DNA from: Hemicentrotus pulcherrimus
Lineage: Eukaryota > Echinodermata > Echinoidea > Camarodonta > Strongylocentrotidae
Length of the DNA stretch: 29,418 bases
Direction of reading: 5' to 3'
Assembly: GCA_003118195.1 (NCBI GenBank)
Contig: BEXV01000558.1
Coordinates: forward strand, 24,619-54,036
This document shows positions 22,901 through 25,744 of the stretch, one piece after another. Made by a program: the position numbers and the translations under genes. The notes beneath the pieces are model-generated. The model made no database searches, had not been told where the DNA came from, and saw only the letters and a list, made by a program, of their open reading frames with translations. How positions within the stretch are numbered: the first letter of the stretch is position 1; every line of letters begins with the position of its first letter.

Positions 22901-23010
22901 CTGATGATATGATGGACCCTAACCTAACCCATGGCAAGCTAGGCATCATGTTTACTACTCTCAAGGCATGCTACATGCATACCAAGAATGACAACCTCAA
23001 GACCTTGTAG
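1797..23010 (+). CDS. ALS2: Alsin (ALS2), C-terminal two thirds, 23 exons; 5' end outside the window
   Basis: Alsin is a cytosolic and endosomal guanine nucleotide exchange factor. The family activates Rab5 through its C-terminal VPS9 domain, with MORN repeats required, and has a DH/PH module linked to Rac1. Seen here, numbering from residue 1 at 1797: last RCC1-like blade (1-38), linker (38-94), DH region (95-334), PH domain (335-465), MORN repeats (about 480-713), linker (714-912) and VPS9 region (about 920-1104). The order and many blocks match vertebrate alsin, for example [46 protein letters not shown] and [11 protein letters not shown]. All introns are GT-AG, and the exons sum to 3315 nt, a multiple of three. 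Human alsin is 1657 residues, so about 550 N-terminal residues are missing upstream. One defect is visible: an in-frame TAA at 14520-14522 (codon 601). Identification is firm; whether this allele makes full-length protein is open. Confidence 0.95.
1910..2282 (+). other. ALS2 intron A-B
   Basis: AT-rich. It contains a weak direct repeat (ggaatgctc at about 2067 and 2143). No other feature seen. Confidence 0.8.
2283..2451 (+). CDS. ALS2: ALS2 exon B: Ser-rich linker between RCC1 and DH
   Basis: Acceptor tttttttactag before 2283; its first c completes a Ser codon (ag|c). The donor is aagaag|gtagct and the exon ends in phase 0. Encodes residues 38-94, a low-complexity, Ser/Pro/Lys-rich stretch (for example [18 protein letters not shown]) followed by a basic helix-like end, EKLTFLKK. 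Such a disordered, phosphosite-like linker is usual between the alsin propeller and DH domain. Confidence 0.85.
2691..2794 (-). mobile_element. Small MITE, family shared with 28514-28606
   Basis: About 104 bp with imperfect terminal inverted repeats (agggacttttag at the left, aaatgtcct at the right). The interior is the reverse complement of the 28514-28606 element: gtatcag, the block around ccattcaaggcagtgcatt and gctacg-tcgac all recur. TA dinucleotides flank it. Non-autonomous, probably a Tc1/mariner-type derivative (inference). Lies in intron B-C (2452-3337), otherwise unremarkable. Confidence 0.75.
3338..3509 (+). CDS. ALS2: ALS2 exon C: start of the DH (RhoGEF-like) region
   Basis: A poly-T tract leads to acceptor aatgtag before 3338; donor ctcag|gtaaaa after 3509. 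Phase 0 in, one base (g) carried over. Encodes residues 95-151, including [19 protein letters not shown], which fits the first helix of the alsin DH domain. A second acceptor, ttgcag ending at 3352, is also in phase 0 and would drop five residues (NGWLQ); I chose the upstream site because it sits directly after the pyrimidine tract. Confidence 0.85.
3510..3951 (+). other. ALS2 intron C-D
   Basis: AT-rich with a poly-T run near 3808. Nothing else recognised. Confidence 0.8.
3952..4207 (+). CDS. ALS2: ALS2 exon D: DH domain core
   Basis: Acceptor acttccag before 3952; its first two bases complete Glu (g|aa), which fixes the start. Donor gccaa|gtaaga. Encodes residues 152-236, an all-helical stretch with [20 protein letters not shown] and [20 protein letters not shown]. 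The second block resembles the mid-DH helix of alsin (Y-x-x-Y-x-x-A-x-x-x). Largest DH exon, with no internal stop in the chosen frame. Confidence 0.9.
4208..4813 (+). other. ALS2 intron D-E
   Basis: AT-rich intron, strongly T-rich from about 4500 to the acceptor. Nothing else recognised. Confidence 0.8.
4814..4973 (+). CDS. ALS2: ALS2 exon E: DH domain, C-terminal helices
   Basis: Acceptor ttttcttgtag before 4814; its first t completes Asn (aa|t). Donor ccagag|gtaaca, phase 0. Encodes residues 237-290, including [20 protein letters not shown] and [11 protein letters not shown]. The pattern [16 protein letters not shown] is the conserved DH helix that faces the GTPase in RhoGEFs (compare L-x-x-P-x-x-R-x-x-x-Y-x-x-L-L). 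Confidence 0.92.
4974..5418 (+). other. ALS2 intron E-F
   Basis: AT-rich. The exon E frame stays open into this intron until 5327, but the sequence loses alsin similarity at the donor. Nothing else recognised. Confidence 0.8.
5419..5550 (+). CDS. ALS2: ALS2 exon F: end of DH, DH-PH connector
   Basis: Acceptor ctctaacag before 5419, donor ttagct|gtaagt after 5550; phase 0 on both sides, 44 codons (residues 291-334). Encodes an acidic and basic helical stretch ([18 protein letters not shown]) ending [10 protein letters not shown]. The next exon starts the PH domain directly. Confidence 0.88.
5640..5835 (+). repeat. Dispersed repeat, 'tataaagaccacc' family, copy 1
   Basis: Starts gtgaaacctgtctataaag and carries gtctttatgtacaggttcct, aatgagaaacca and ttcaagggaa blocks that recur in the same order at 18116-18310. 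Its start recurs reversed at 15690-15745. Function unknown; probably a transposon remnant. Confidence 0.75.
5930..6088 (-). mobile_element. Decayed tRNA-like SINE, antisense to ALS2
   Basis: On the minus strand it reads aaagcccagtggttaaac, then ggggattcaaat (a decayed box-B-like ggttcgaat), then ggcaagacatttatctacat, then gacccatgtatagtaaatgg and a ggttcct-type end. From memory this order is typical of tRNA-derived SINEs of sea urchins. The copy is degenerate, so no activity is implied. Confidence 0.6.
6190..6318 (+). CDS. ALS2: ALS2 exon G: first half of PH domain
   Basis: Acceptor ctatttctctaag before 6190, donor gcctat|gtgagt after 6318; phase 0, 43 codons (residues 335-377). Encodes [15 protein letters not shown] and [17 protein letters not shown]. 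This closely matches the alsin PH start, where a WF-x-LFND-x-LVHA strand is conserved between animals. Confidence 0.95.
6855..6990. repeat. Cluster of ATCAAT-type inverted motifs
   Basis: cgattgatcaaaatcaatcg, aatcaatcgcaag, gattgatatcaatcac and gcgattgatatcaactc occur within 130 bp in both orientations, suggesting a small decayed inverted-repeat element. Part of intron G-H (6319-9632). Confidence 0.5.
7889..8274. mobile_element. MITE with 21-bp perfect inverted ends and TTAA flanks
   Basis: aaaggtattacaaagttttg at 7891-7910 (continuing gg) is matched by its exact reverse complement at 8252-8272. TTAA is present at both outer edges (7889-7892 and 8271-8274), the target duplication used by piggyBac-type transposases. 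A 12-bp perfect stem (8043-8054 with 8060-8071, 5-nt loop) sits inside. No transposase frame, so non-autonomous. Confidence 0.85.
8275..9632 (+). other. Rest of ALS2 intron G-H
   Basis: AT-rich. A 16-bp palindrome atacatgtacatgtat lies near 9112. The 118-codon open frame at 8289-8645 has no recognisable homology. Nothing else seen. Confidence 0.7.
9633..9703 (+). CDS. ALS2: ALS2 exon H: PH domain middle
   Basis: Acceptor ttttcttgcag before 9633, donor gtcac|gtgagt after 9703. A short 71-nt exon, phase 0 in and two bases out (residues 378-400). Encodes [19 protein letters not shown], matching the conserved alsin segment with L-W-A-E-P. It follows the largest intron in the window (3.3 kb). A (CT)12 and poly-C tract starts 17 bp past the donor. 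Confidence 0.93.
9719..9766. repeat. (CT)12 microsatellite and poly-C next to exon H donor
   Basis: (CT)12 at 9721-9744, then two C-runs to about 9764, 17 bp downstream of the exon H 5' splice site. Confidence 0.95.
10003..10195 (+). CDS. ALS2: ALS2 exon I: PH C-terminal helix and linker
   Basis: Acceptor ttcatacag-type (tcataccag) before 10003; its first a completes Thr (ac|a). Donor cagaaa|gtaagc. Residues 401-465. Encodes [20 protein letters not shown] then [11 protein letters not shown], the PH C-terminal helix (alsin: K-x-x-W-L-x-x-I-x-Q-A). It ends in a Ser/Asn/Gln-rich linker holding a 7-codon near-duplication, NQKSLMS then NQKS. Confidence 0.93.
10121..10154 (+). repeat. Short in-frame duplication within exon I
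   Basis: aatcagaagagcc occurs at 10121 and again at 10142, a 21-bp period that gives NQKSLMS followed by NQKS. It keeps the frame and lies in the PH-MORN linker. Confidence 0.8.
10385..10570. repeat. Repeat with gcggtttatacacg motifs in both orientations
   Basis: ggtgtatacaccgcacc at about 10420 is followed by gggtgcggtttatacacg, gggtgcggttaatacacg and gagggcggtttatacaacg. It is bounded by acagtaccgtaatta and gattacagtat. GC-rich compared with the intron (10196-11264). Looks like a decayed small inverted-repeat element. Confidence 0.6.
11265..11371 (+). CDS. ALS2: ALS2 exon J: linker and first MORN repeat
   Basis: Acceptor gtgtttag before 11265, phase 0; donor ggaaa|gtgagt, two bases out. 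Residues 466-500. It starts [13 protein letters not shown] (compare the PP and R-T/R-M-A-Y-x-F of vertebrate alsin before its MORN block) and ends [14 protein letters not shown], a clear MORN motif (Y-x-G-x-W-x-x-G-K). No long open frame marks this exon, so it is easily missed. Confidence 0.9.
11505..12048. mobile_element. Foldback element with ~220-bp inverted arms and TTAA flanks
   Basis: Left arm about 11505-11727, right arm about 11833-12048, reverse complements with few differences (shared blocks: aagttacttttattgtaaag, atcgggcaaggaata, tagtcactagagggcgatat, gtggacaactctccatgcct). TTAA at both edges (11505-11508 and 12045-12048). No coding capacity. Occupies half of intron J-K. Confidence 0.88.
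12421..12486 (+). CDS. ALS2: ALS2 exon K: MORN repeat
   Basis: Strong pyrimidine tract and acceptor ttcaatttcag before 12421; its first g completes Lys (aa|g). Donor catgg|gtaagt. Only 66 nt, residues 501-522: [20 protein letters not shown] then HG. It matches vertebrate alsin G-V-L-K-W-P-D-G-K-x-Y-x-G-x-F. Too short to show as a long open frame, but phase and motif both fit. Confidence 0.92.
12723..12869. mobile_element. 147-bp MITE with 34-bp inverted ends
   Basis: The left end (aaggcctgaattcacaaagg, then aggtttgt) is repeated in reverse at the right, ending ggcctt, with about two mismatches in 34 bp. The centre contains tttgtctgaacc and ttggtctaaa. Non-coding, in intron K-L. Confidence 0.85.
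13230..13338. repeat. Imperfect hairpin, outer part of a compound foldback
   Basis: atagttgtttttatacgctc, then gggaaggtt at the left pairs with aaccttccc, then gagcgtatgaaaacaattat at the right. The inner ctatttc/gaaatag also pair. Its right end is shared with the larger inverted repeat that follows. Confidence 0.75.
13325..13728. mobile_element. Foldback element with ~177-bp arms abutting exon L
   Basis: Left arm 13325-13502 and right arm 13553-13728 are near-perfect reverse complements (shared: aatccagccatctgattggt, agttcagccatggtgaaat, ggttgacatgtt, ggtttgaccgatc). The 50-bp centre has its own small hairpin (gtgtgcga/tcgcacac). The right arm ends 18 bp before exon L. Confidence 0.88.
13747..13845 (+). 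CDS. ALS2: ALS2 exon L: MORN repeat
   Basis: Acceptor gtgtatcag before 13747; its first a completes Gly (gg|a). Donor ctcag|gtaagc. Residues 523-555: [20 protein letters not shown] then [12 protein letters not shown], a MORN unit joined by a small insert (PGPDPSKQE), as in vertebrate alsin. The acceptor lies 18 bp after the end of a 400-bp inverted-repeat element. Confidence 0.93.
13950..14135. repeat. GCC-rich decayed repeat in intron L-M
   Basis: Recurring ccaaggccgccaaggcc, attggcctcaatgcccct, attggccttgg, gtggccttgccct and aaggcctg within 180 bp. Compositionally unlike its surroundings. Origin unknown. Confidence 0.45.
14387..14657 (+). CDS. ALS2: ALS2 exon M: MORN repeats with an in-frame TAA
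   Basis: Acceptor gctatgtag before 14387; its first a completes Arg (ag|a). Donor gtcaat|gtgagt, phase 0. The largest exon here (271 nt, residues 556-646), with MORN units [47 protein letters not shown] and the start of a fourth. The codon at 14520-14522 is TAA, in frame, at the variable x of HGxG where vertebrate alsin has Tyr (one base from TAA). The following residues [19 protein letters not shown] are highly conserved, so the frame and exon are right and the stop is the anomaly. Nonsense allele, assembly error and readthrough are all possible. Confidence 0.9.
14520..14522 (+). other. In-frame TAA inside a MORN exon
   Basis: The codon is fixed by exon phase and by conserved residues on both sides ([10 protein letters not shown] before, [14 protein letters not shown] after). 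Taken literally, it ends the protein at residue 600 of this segment and removes four MORN units and the VPS9 domain. Confidence 0.9.
14658..15126 (+). other. ALS2 intron M-N
   Basis: AT-rich. The frame stays open for about 30 codons past the donor but without alsin similarity. Nothing else recognised. Confidence 0.8.
15127..15204 (+). CDS. ALS2: ALS2 exon N: MORN repeat
   Basis: Acceptor attgacag before 15127, donor ggaaag|gtaaaa after 15204; phase 0, 26 codons (residues 647-672). Encodes [20 protein letters not shown], then PTLNGK, matching the vertebrate alsin segment G-V-L-L-S-E-D-D-T-x-Y-E-G-E and its L-x-G-K end. Confidence 0.93.
15480..15604 (+). CDS. ALS2: ALS2 exon O: last MORN repeat
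   Basis: Acceptor gactttgtag before 15480, donor ccatg|gtaagg after 15604; phase 0 in, two bases out. Residues 673-713: [20 protein letters not shown], then DGVKINGTF, matching vertebrate G-T-L-T-M-P-N-G-D-x-x-E-G-x-F with G-x-K-I-x-G-T-x-F. The tail [11 protein letters not shown] leaves the MORN block. Confidence 0.94.
15690..15745 (-). repeat. Dispersed 'tataaagaccacc' repeat fragment, copy 3
   Basis: aagaccacctgcctataaag, then actactctttcttgtctcc is the reverse complement of the start of the 5640 repeat (gagacaag and the ctttatag-gtggtcttt core). Confidence 0.5.
15803..15946. mobile_element. 144-bp MITE with ~28-bp imperfect inverted ends
   Basis: Left ggctctgttcataaaacttc, then ttgtcaa; right ttgataagaag, then atttatgaaacatggcc. 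These pair with a few mismatches. Non-coding, in intron O-P. Confidence 0.75.
16006..16176 (+). CDS. ALS2: ALS2 exon P: helical region between MORN and VPS9
   Basis: Acceptor ctctgaccag before 16006; its first t completes Cys (tg|t). Donor gaggg|gtaaat. Residues 714-770, including [14 protein letters not shown] and [13 protein letters not shown]. Vertebrate alsin has the same spacing: P-x-x-E-K-W-x-x-x-F-x-x-C, then W-K-A-W-D-x-I-A-V-A-L. Confidence 0.92.
16177..16584 (+). other. ALS2 intron P-Q
   Basis: AT-rich. No repeat or motif recognised. Confidence 0.75.
16585..16690 (+). CDS. ALS2: ALS2 exon Q: linker before the conserved helical bundle
   Basis: Acceptor cttgatgtag before 16585; its first t completes Gly (gg|t). 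Donor gacaag|gtgaga, phase 0. Residues 771-806: [20 protein letters not shown], then TSIQEYLDK. It parallels vertebrate S-L-E-x-I-P-x-H, then Y-x-x-I-x-x-Y-L-x-K. Confidence 0.92.
17219..17773 (+). pseudogene. Tandem decayed copies of the exon R acceptor and 5' half
   Basis: About five relics start near 17219, 17357, 17482, 17591 and 17727, spaced 110-140 bp, upstream of true exon R (17821). The best, at 17598, aligns with exon R for about 63 bp and translates in one frame as [20 protein letters not shown]; an extra t puts it out of phase with the acceptor. Copies at 17357 and 17727 share tgtacttcaaaggcatttga, mirroring the real gacttcgcag|gcctttga. The copy at 17482 keeps tttgacttc and gaataatattgttgatgtgt. 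A (TA)n run is at 17274-17294. Confidence 0.75.
17821..17978 (+). CDS. ALS2: ALS2 exon R: helical bundle, [10 protein letters not shown] block
   Basis: Acceptor gacttcgcag before 17821, donor cttaag|gtcagt with two bases out; phase 0 in. Residues 807-858: [20 protein letters not shown], then [14 protein letters not shown] and [13 protein letters not shown]. This is among the most conserved alsin segments ([11 protein letters not shown], then Y-x-G-V-G). The intron before it holds decayed copies of this exon's first half. Confidence 0.96.
18116..18310 (+). repeat. Dispersed 'tataaagaccacc' family repeat, copy 2
   Basis: Matches 5640-5835 in order: gtgaaacc, ggtctttatgtacaggttcc, aatgagaaacca, ttcaagggaa, aatgtggtct, caggtggtc, agcagtttgactgtacatg. 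The first 60 bp are more diverged. In intron R-S. Confidence 0.75.
18600..18761 (+). CDS. ALS2: ALS2 exon S: variable linker before VPS9
   Basis: Acceptor ttgcttacag before 18600; its first a completes Arg (ag|a). Donor gacat|gtaagt. Residues 859-912: [16 protein letters not shown], then an aromatic patch HYYYDYG and a Ser/Asp/Lys-rich end. L-F-P-x-L-P-x-E matches vertebrate alsin; the rest is divergent and looks disordered. Confidence 0.9.
19021..19695 (+). mobile_element. Transposon-like repeat with hairpin ends and 150-bp internal units
   Basis: The left end has a hairpin (tgcctccgctac/gtagccggaggca) then gttttcgggttgtccgtccg (GTCC)n. Four internal units start near 19096, 19249, 19399 and 19553, each beginning cttgtgatcgcgttatctca and containing ttgatggattcctgcca and agccaatgaactgatta. 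The right end has ggcggaggcat and a 20-bp perfect palindrome (19662-19681). From memory, this repeat type is widespread in sea urchins and some other marine invertebrates. No coding capacity. In intron S-T (18762-19850). Confidence 0.8.
19200..19523 (+). promoter_or_regulatory. Three DR1 nuclear-receptor-type motifs in the repeat
   Basis: aggtcaaaggtca occurs exactly at 19200-19212, 19360-19372 and 19511-19523, once per internal unit; the first overlaps a second, imperfect DR1. DR1 is the known preferred site of HNF4, COUP-TF and RXR dimers. Binding is inferred only. Confidence 0.5.
19851..20030 (+). CDS. ALS2: ALS2 exon T: start of the VPS9 domain
   Basis: Acceptor gatttcag before 19851; its first a completes Ile (at|a). 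Donor gacca|gtaagt. Residues 913-972: [20 protein letters not shown], then [13 protein letters not shown] and [16 protein letters not shown]. It matches vertebrate alsin (L-L-P-R-L-Y-P-x-x-F-x-L-Y-A-L, R-L-N-K-Q-x-D-x-x-L, F/Y-L-G-V). Confidence 0.96.
20045..20384. mobile_element. Foldback element, ~340 bp, in intron T-U
   Basis: taaacccctctaaa at the left pairs with ttagaggggcttta at the right; inner blocks ataatgtgaaaaaggatgtc / gacatcctctttcacattat, aatgtgtttgaag / ctcaaacacatt and agaatacataattt / aaatttcgtattct also pair. Near-continuous arms with a centre near 20225. Non-coding. Confidence 0.85.
20938..20983 (+). CDS. ALS2: ALS2 exon U: 46-nt VPS9 exon
   Basis: Acceptor ttttctacag before 20938; its first g completes Gln (ca|g). 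Donor ggaaag|gtatta, phase 0. It encodes [15 protein letters not shown] (residues 973-988), matching vertebrate R-K-F-W-P directly after L-G-V. It is needed to keep the frame between exons T and V. Confidence 0.9.
21241..21297. repeat. Nested short inverted repeats
   Basis: aatgaccaattttcttgtt is followed by aattggtcatt and aacaagagaattggtcatt, forming overlapping hairpins. The rest of intron U-V (20984-22026) is AT-rich, with a short atacatgtacatgtaca run near 21717. Confidence 0.75.
22027..22235 (+). CDS. ALS2: ALS2 exon V: VPS9 catalytic core
   Basis: Acceptor cattattacag before 22027, phase 0; donor gcaag|gtcagt with two bases out. Residues 989-1057: [20 protein letters not shown] and [18 protein letters not shown]. 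In VPS9 GEFs the Asp and Pro of the D-x-x-x-P element act on Rab5 nucleotide exchange (Rabex-5 family knowledge); both are present in DDLFP. GC-rich compared with the introns around it. Confidence 0.96.
22352..22490 (+). repeat. Imperfect direct duplication in intron V-W
   Basis: gaatccagactctgtctaga, then cccaataactgatatgg is repeated about 80 bp on as gaattcagactagaccc, then aaaagctgatatgaa. A G9-G10 run precedes it at about 22347. Intron V-W spans 22236-22868. Confidence 0.65.
22869..23010 (+). CDS. ALS2: ALS2 exon W: VPS9 C-terminus and stop
   Basis: Acceptor ttgtacag before 22869; its first g completes Arg (ag|g). It encodes [19 protein letters not shown] then [20 protein letters not shown] and ends with TAG at 23008-23010. 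Vertebrate alsin ends at nearly the same place ([19 protein letters not shown]). The Thr in MFTTL aligns with a conserved VPS9 position. Confidence 0.96.
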
Positions 23011-23213
23011 ATCGGTTACCAACATCTGACAAGATCATCGATGGATAGGTAACCTACCATGTCCATGCCATGTTCTTAATAAGCCATCACAGCGATGGTC
23101 AGTCAGATGGATGCTGCATTCAGAGACCAAATGTGAGGAAAAGGAAGAAAGGATCGAAAGAGAAGAGAGGAGATTTGTTGAATAATCAACAGGTAAAATT
23201 AAGAGAACGGAAT

Positions 23214-23386
23214 GGAGAGAGAGAGTGAGAGAGAGAGAGAGAGAGAGATACAGAGGGAGAGAGAGAAAGAGAGAGATGGAGAGAGATGGAGAGAGAGAGA
23301 AATATGGAGAGAGAGAGAGAGAGAGAGAGATTGAGATGGAGAGAGATGGAGAGAGATGGAGAGAGAGAGAGAGAGAGAGAGAAAGA
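23214..23386. repeat. GA-rich polypurine microsatellite in the 3' UTR
   Basis: Almost uninterrupted (GA)n broken by a recurring gagagatgga unit (near 23270, 23281, 23334, 23344, 23354). The purine bias extends from about 23130 to 23470. Open frames on the other strand here are low-complexity artefacts. Confidence 0.9.
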
Positions 23387-23448
23387 TGTAGTTGAAGGGA
23401 ATGTTAAGACAAGGTAAATTTGAAGAAAGAGTAAAATAACCAAACAAA

Positions 23449-23454
23449 AATAAA
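23449..23454 (+). promoter_or_regulatory. Candidate poly(A) signal 1 (AATAAA)
   Basis: AATAAA within caaaaataaagaga, 440 bp after the stop. The downstream sequence is purine-rich with only a weak GU element (gttgatgagttaatgtgg), so it would be the weaker of the two. Confidence 0.35.
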
Positions 23455-23711
23455 GAGATAGAGAAAAGGGTTGATGAGTTAATGTGGATAAATGTACCTG
23501 CCATTGGTTCTTTGTATTAACATGCTTGTAGAAATATGAAATATAAGGTAAAAAGTTTGTGTATGTAGACCTAAAGCTATCAACTACCTTAAGATATATT
23601 ATTTCTGACTGATCACTTGTAGATTATAAAACAGTTCTAGTACCGGTATATTGTCAATTTGTGCTGCTTTTTTTCTTGATGTTGCACTTGTTTGTTTGCT
23701 TGTGTCACTGG

Positions 23712-23717
23712 AATAAA
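23712..23717 (+). promoter_or_regulatory. Candidate poly(A) signal 2 (AATAAA)
   Basis: AATAAA in ctggaataaagtatt, about 700 bp after the stop, followed within 40 bp by U-rich and GU-rich sequence, which fits a cleavage/polyadenylation site near 23735-23745. Confidence 0.5.
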
Positions 23718-23740
23718 GTATTTTCTTTTTCTGCTCAGGT

Positions 23741-25380
23741 TTTTGTTGTTGTTTCTATGTTTGGCCATTGGCAGAAAGACAGCAACTATGGATGTATTAC
23801 TCAGAATAATGATCATGTACATTTGTGCAATGAGTGTAGAATTAGCTGCCAGTATATATTTGCCTTTAAATTATATAGGCACATTTTTGTGATCATCAAG
23901 GAAATCAGACGATGGCGTTTTACGTAAGAAAATCAGATAAAAGAACTAATTAAAGATAAGCATTGTATTTAAGGTAGTGTATGAACTGACTATTAAGCTT
24001 GCTGGATAGAACTCACATTCTGTTCATCTTCTAATCAAAAAGAATTACATACTATGCGAACATCTAGTATTTAGTATATGAAATTCAATTCAAATCTTCT
24101 TGATTTGTATCAGTGTAATTCTGTGCCTTTGTAATTATAGCATGACAATGGAAACGTAAACCTTGTATCTAATGATTATTTGAGATTTCTAACGTCATGG
24201 CTACAGAGCATATATGTTTTGATCCTAGTTTATGTTTGAATCGGGTCATCATGATGAGAATGTAGCATGAAAGAATGAATGTGTAATATTATCTTCACTT
24301 CTGCATTAAGATACATATACATATACAAGTAACACACTACTTGTACTTCTGCCTAAATCCTGTGGGAGTTCCATCCACTGTTATCCTGTGCTATTGTTTG
24401 GCATTTGTACATTTGTACTTGAACATGTATGATTCTGAAATTGTCTCATTTCATTTGTAAATGTCTCACTACATCATACCTTTGTATATCATTTCATCAC
24501 ATGTTTGTGTAAATTTCTATATCCATGCTCGTGTATATTGTGTATATAGCTATTTATCATTTCATCAAATGAGAAAATTCCTCAATTTAATGTATATTAT
24601 CATGAATGTGTATAACGTGAAATATGAATATTTAGTACTGTATGTGGCATGTAATTAAGACAAATTGTCACATGTTCATCCAATATCTTTCATGGATTAC
24701 TTATACAAATTTTGATGTAGCATGGCCTATTCACATAATACTCAGAACATGTGTAATGTAATTCTGAAATCTTAGTAGGAATATTCCAAATACAAATACT
24801 GGTAGGTAAATGTATCTTGGCTTTATGTGATGCTGGCTGTTCATGGTGTAGCATTTTCATAATGAGAGACAGGTACATGTAACACAGGTTCTCAAATACA
24901 TTTTAAAAGTAATACAGTTTGGGACAAGATATTGAATTGTATGGAAACTTGTTTTCATGGAGATAACAAGTCATTTATCAGTTTAGCTGAACAAATCCGT
25001 TTCACCTTCGAAAACAATAATCACTATTATTCTTTATCTTATGATTTGTAAATTAGAGTAATGAAGAAGAAAAATGATCAGTGTAAGTTGAAGAAAATCT
25101 GATCAAGGCTAAGAGACATATAATTTTATTTATTGAGTTTGTTTGTGTGTTTTTTTATGGATTTGGTCAAGTATACTTAAAACAGTGTCCTTCGTGAATT
25201 TGACATATAACCAAGTGGGCAGGGTTGTTGAACAATACATGGATAAAGACCACCCTCTAATTGCATTGTAACTTTACTAAAAACCTGTGAATGTTTTTTG
25301 TTAGTAGCCAAAAGAACCCTAATTGTTATTTGACAATTTGTACCTGGTATTTAACATGTTCCTGCCACAATTGTTTCATG
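23741..25380. other. Downstream flank, nothing recognised
   Basis: AT-rich sequence with short open frames only and no coding match, tRNA or clear repeat. Some of it could be an extended 3' UTR if a later poly(A) site is used. Confidence 0.5.
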
Positions 25381-25394
25381 GTCAATTTTGTACA

Positions 25395-25744
25395 CTCACC
25401 AAGTTCCTAACTTCAACCTCGACCCAACACTACCTAACGTTAAACCTAACCAAACCCTAACCATAACAATAAACATAACCTATAGTGAAACCTTAGCTCA
25501 ACCCTAACTCTAACCCTACATCTTTTATGAAATAAATCCTAGAGCAATTGTCGTTGGAGTAATTTTTACTGAAGCAAATGTTGGATCACCAATCAATCAT
25601 CAAAAGAATGGTGATAGTGATGCCAAGTCTAGGGCAAGGCAAAATAGATCAAACAAGATATTACAGAAATGAAGGATATTTGGACAAATTTATATCATTT
25701 TTTCCCCAAAATATTGAGAGTTTGCAAAAAGAACTTGGTGAGTT
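25395..25744. repeat. Telomere-like CCTAAC tract in a 13-bp inverted-repeat frame
   Basis: Degenerate cctaac/ccctaa units run from about 25407 to 25515 (aaacctaaccaaaccctaac, caaccctaactctaacccta). actcaccaagttc at 25395 is the exact reverse complement of gaacttggtgagt at 25732, enclosing about 350 bp. It may be a small element carrying the tract. Confidence 0.55.

Larger units (their letters stand above)
23011..23740 (+). other. ALS2: ALS2 3' UTR (probable extent)
   Basis: Sequence after the stop has no further coding match. It contains a 170-bp GA purine tract and two AATAAA hexamers (23449 and 23712). The end is inferred from the second hexamer and the U/GU-rich run after it (ttttctttttctgc, then ttttgttgttg). 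Confidence 0.55.

Noticed and set aside
14387..23010. Treating the locus as two genes or a pseudogene because of the TAA
   Set aside because: Every exon on both sides keeps splice sites, phase and conservation, and no promoter or poly(A) signal is evident at the break.
23186..23504. Minus-strand open frames rich in Ser and Leu
   Set aside because: They are the complement of the GA microsatellite; low complexity, not a protein gene.
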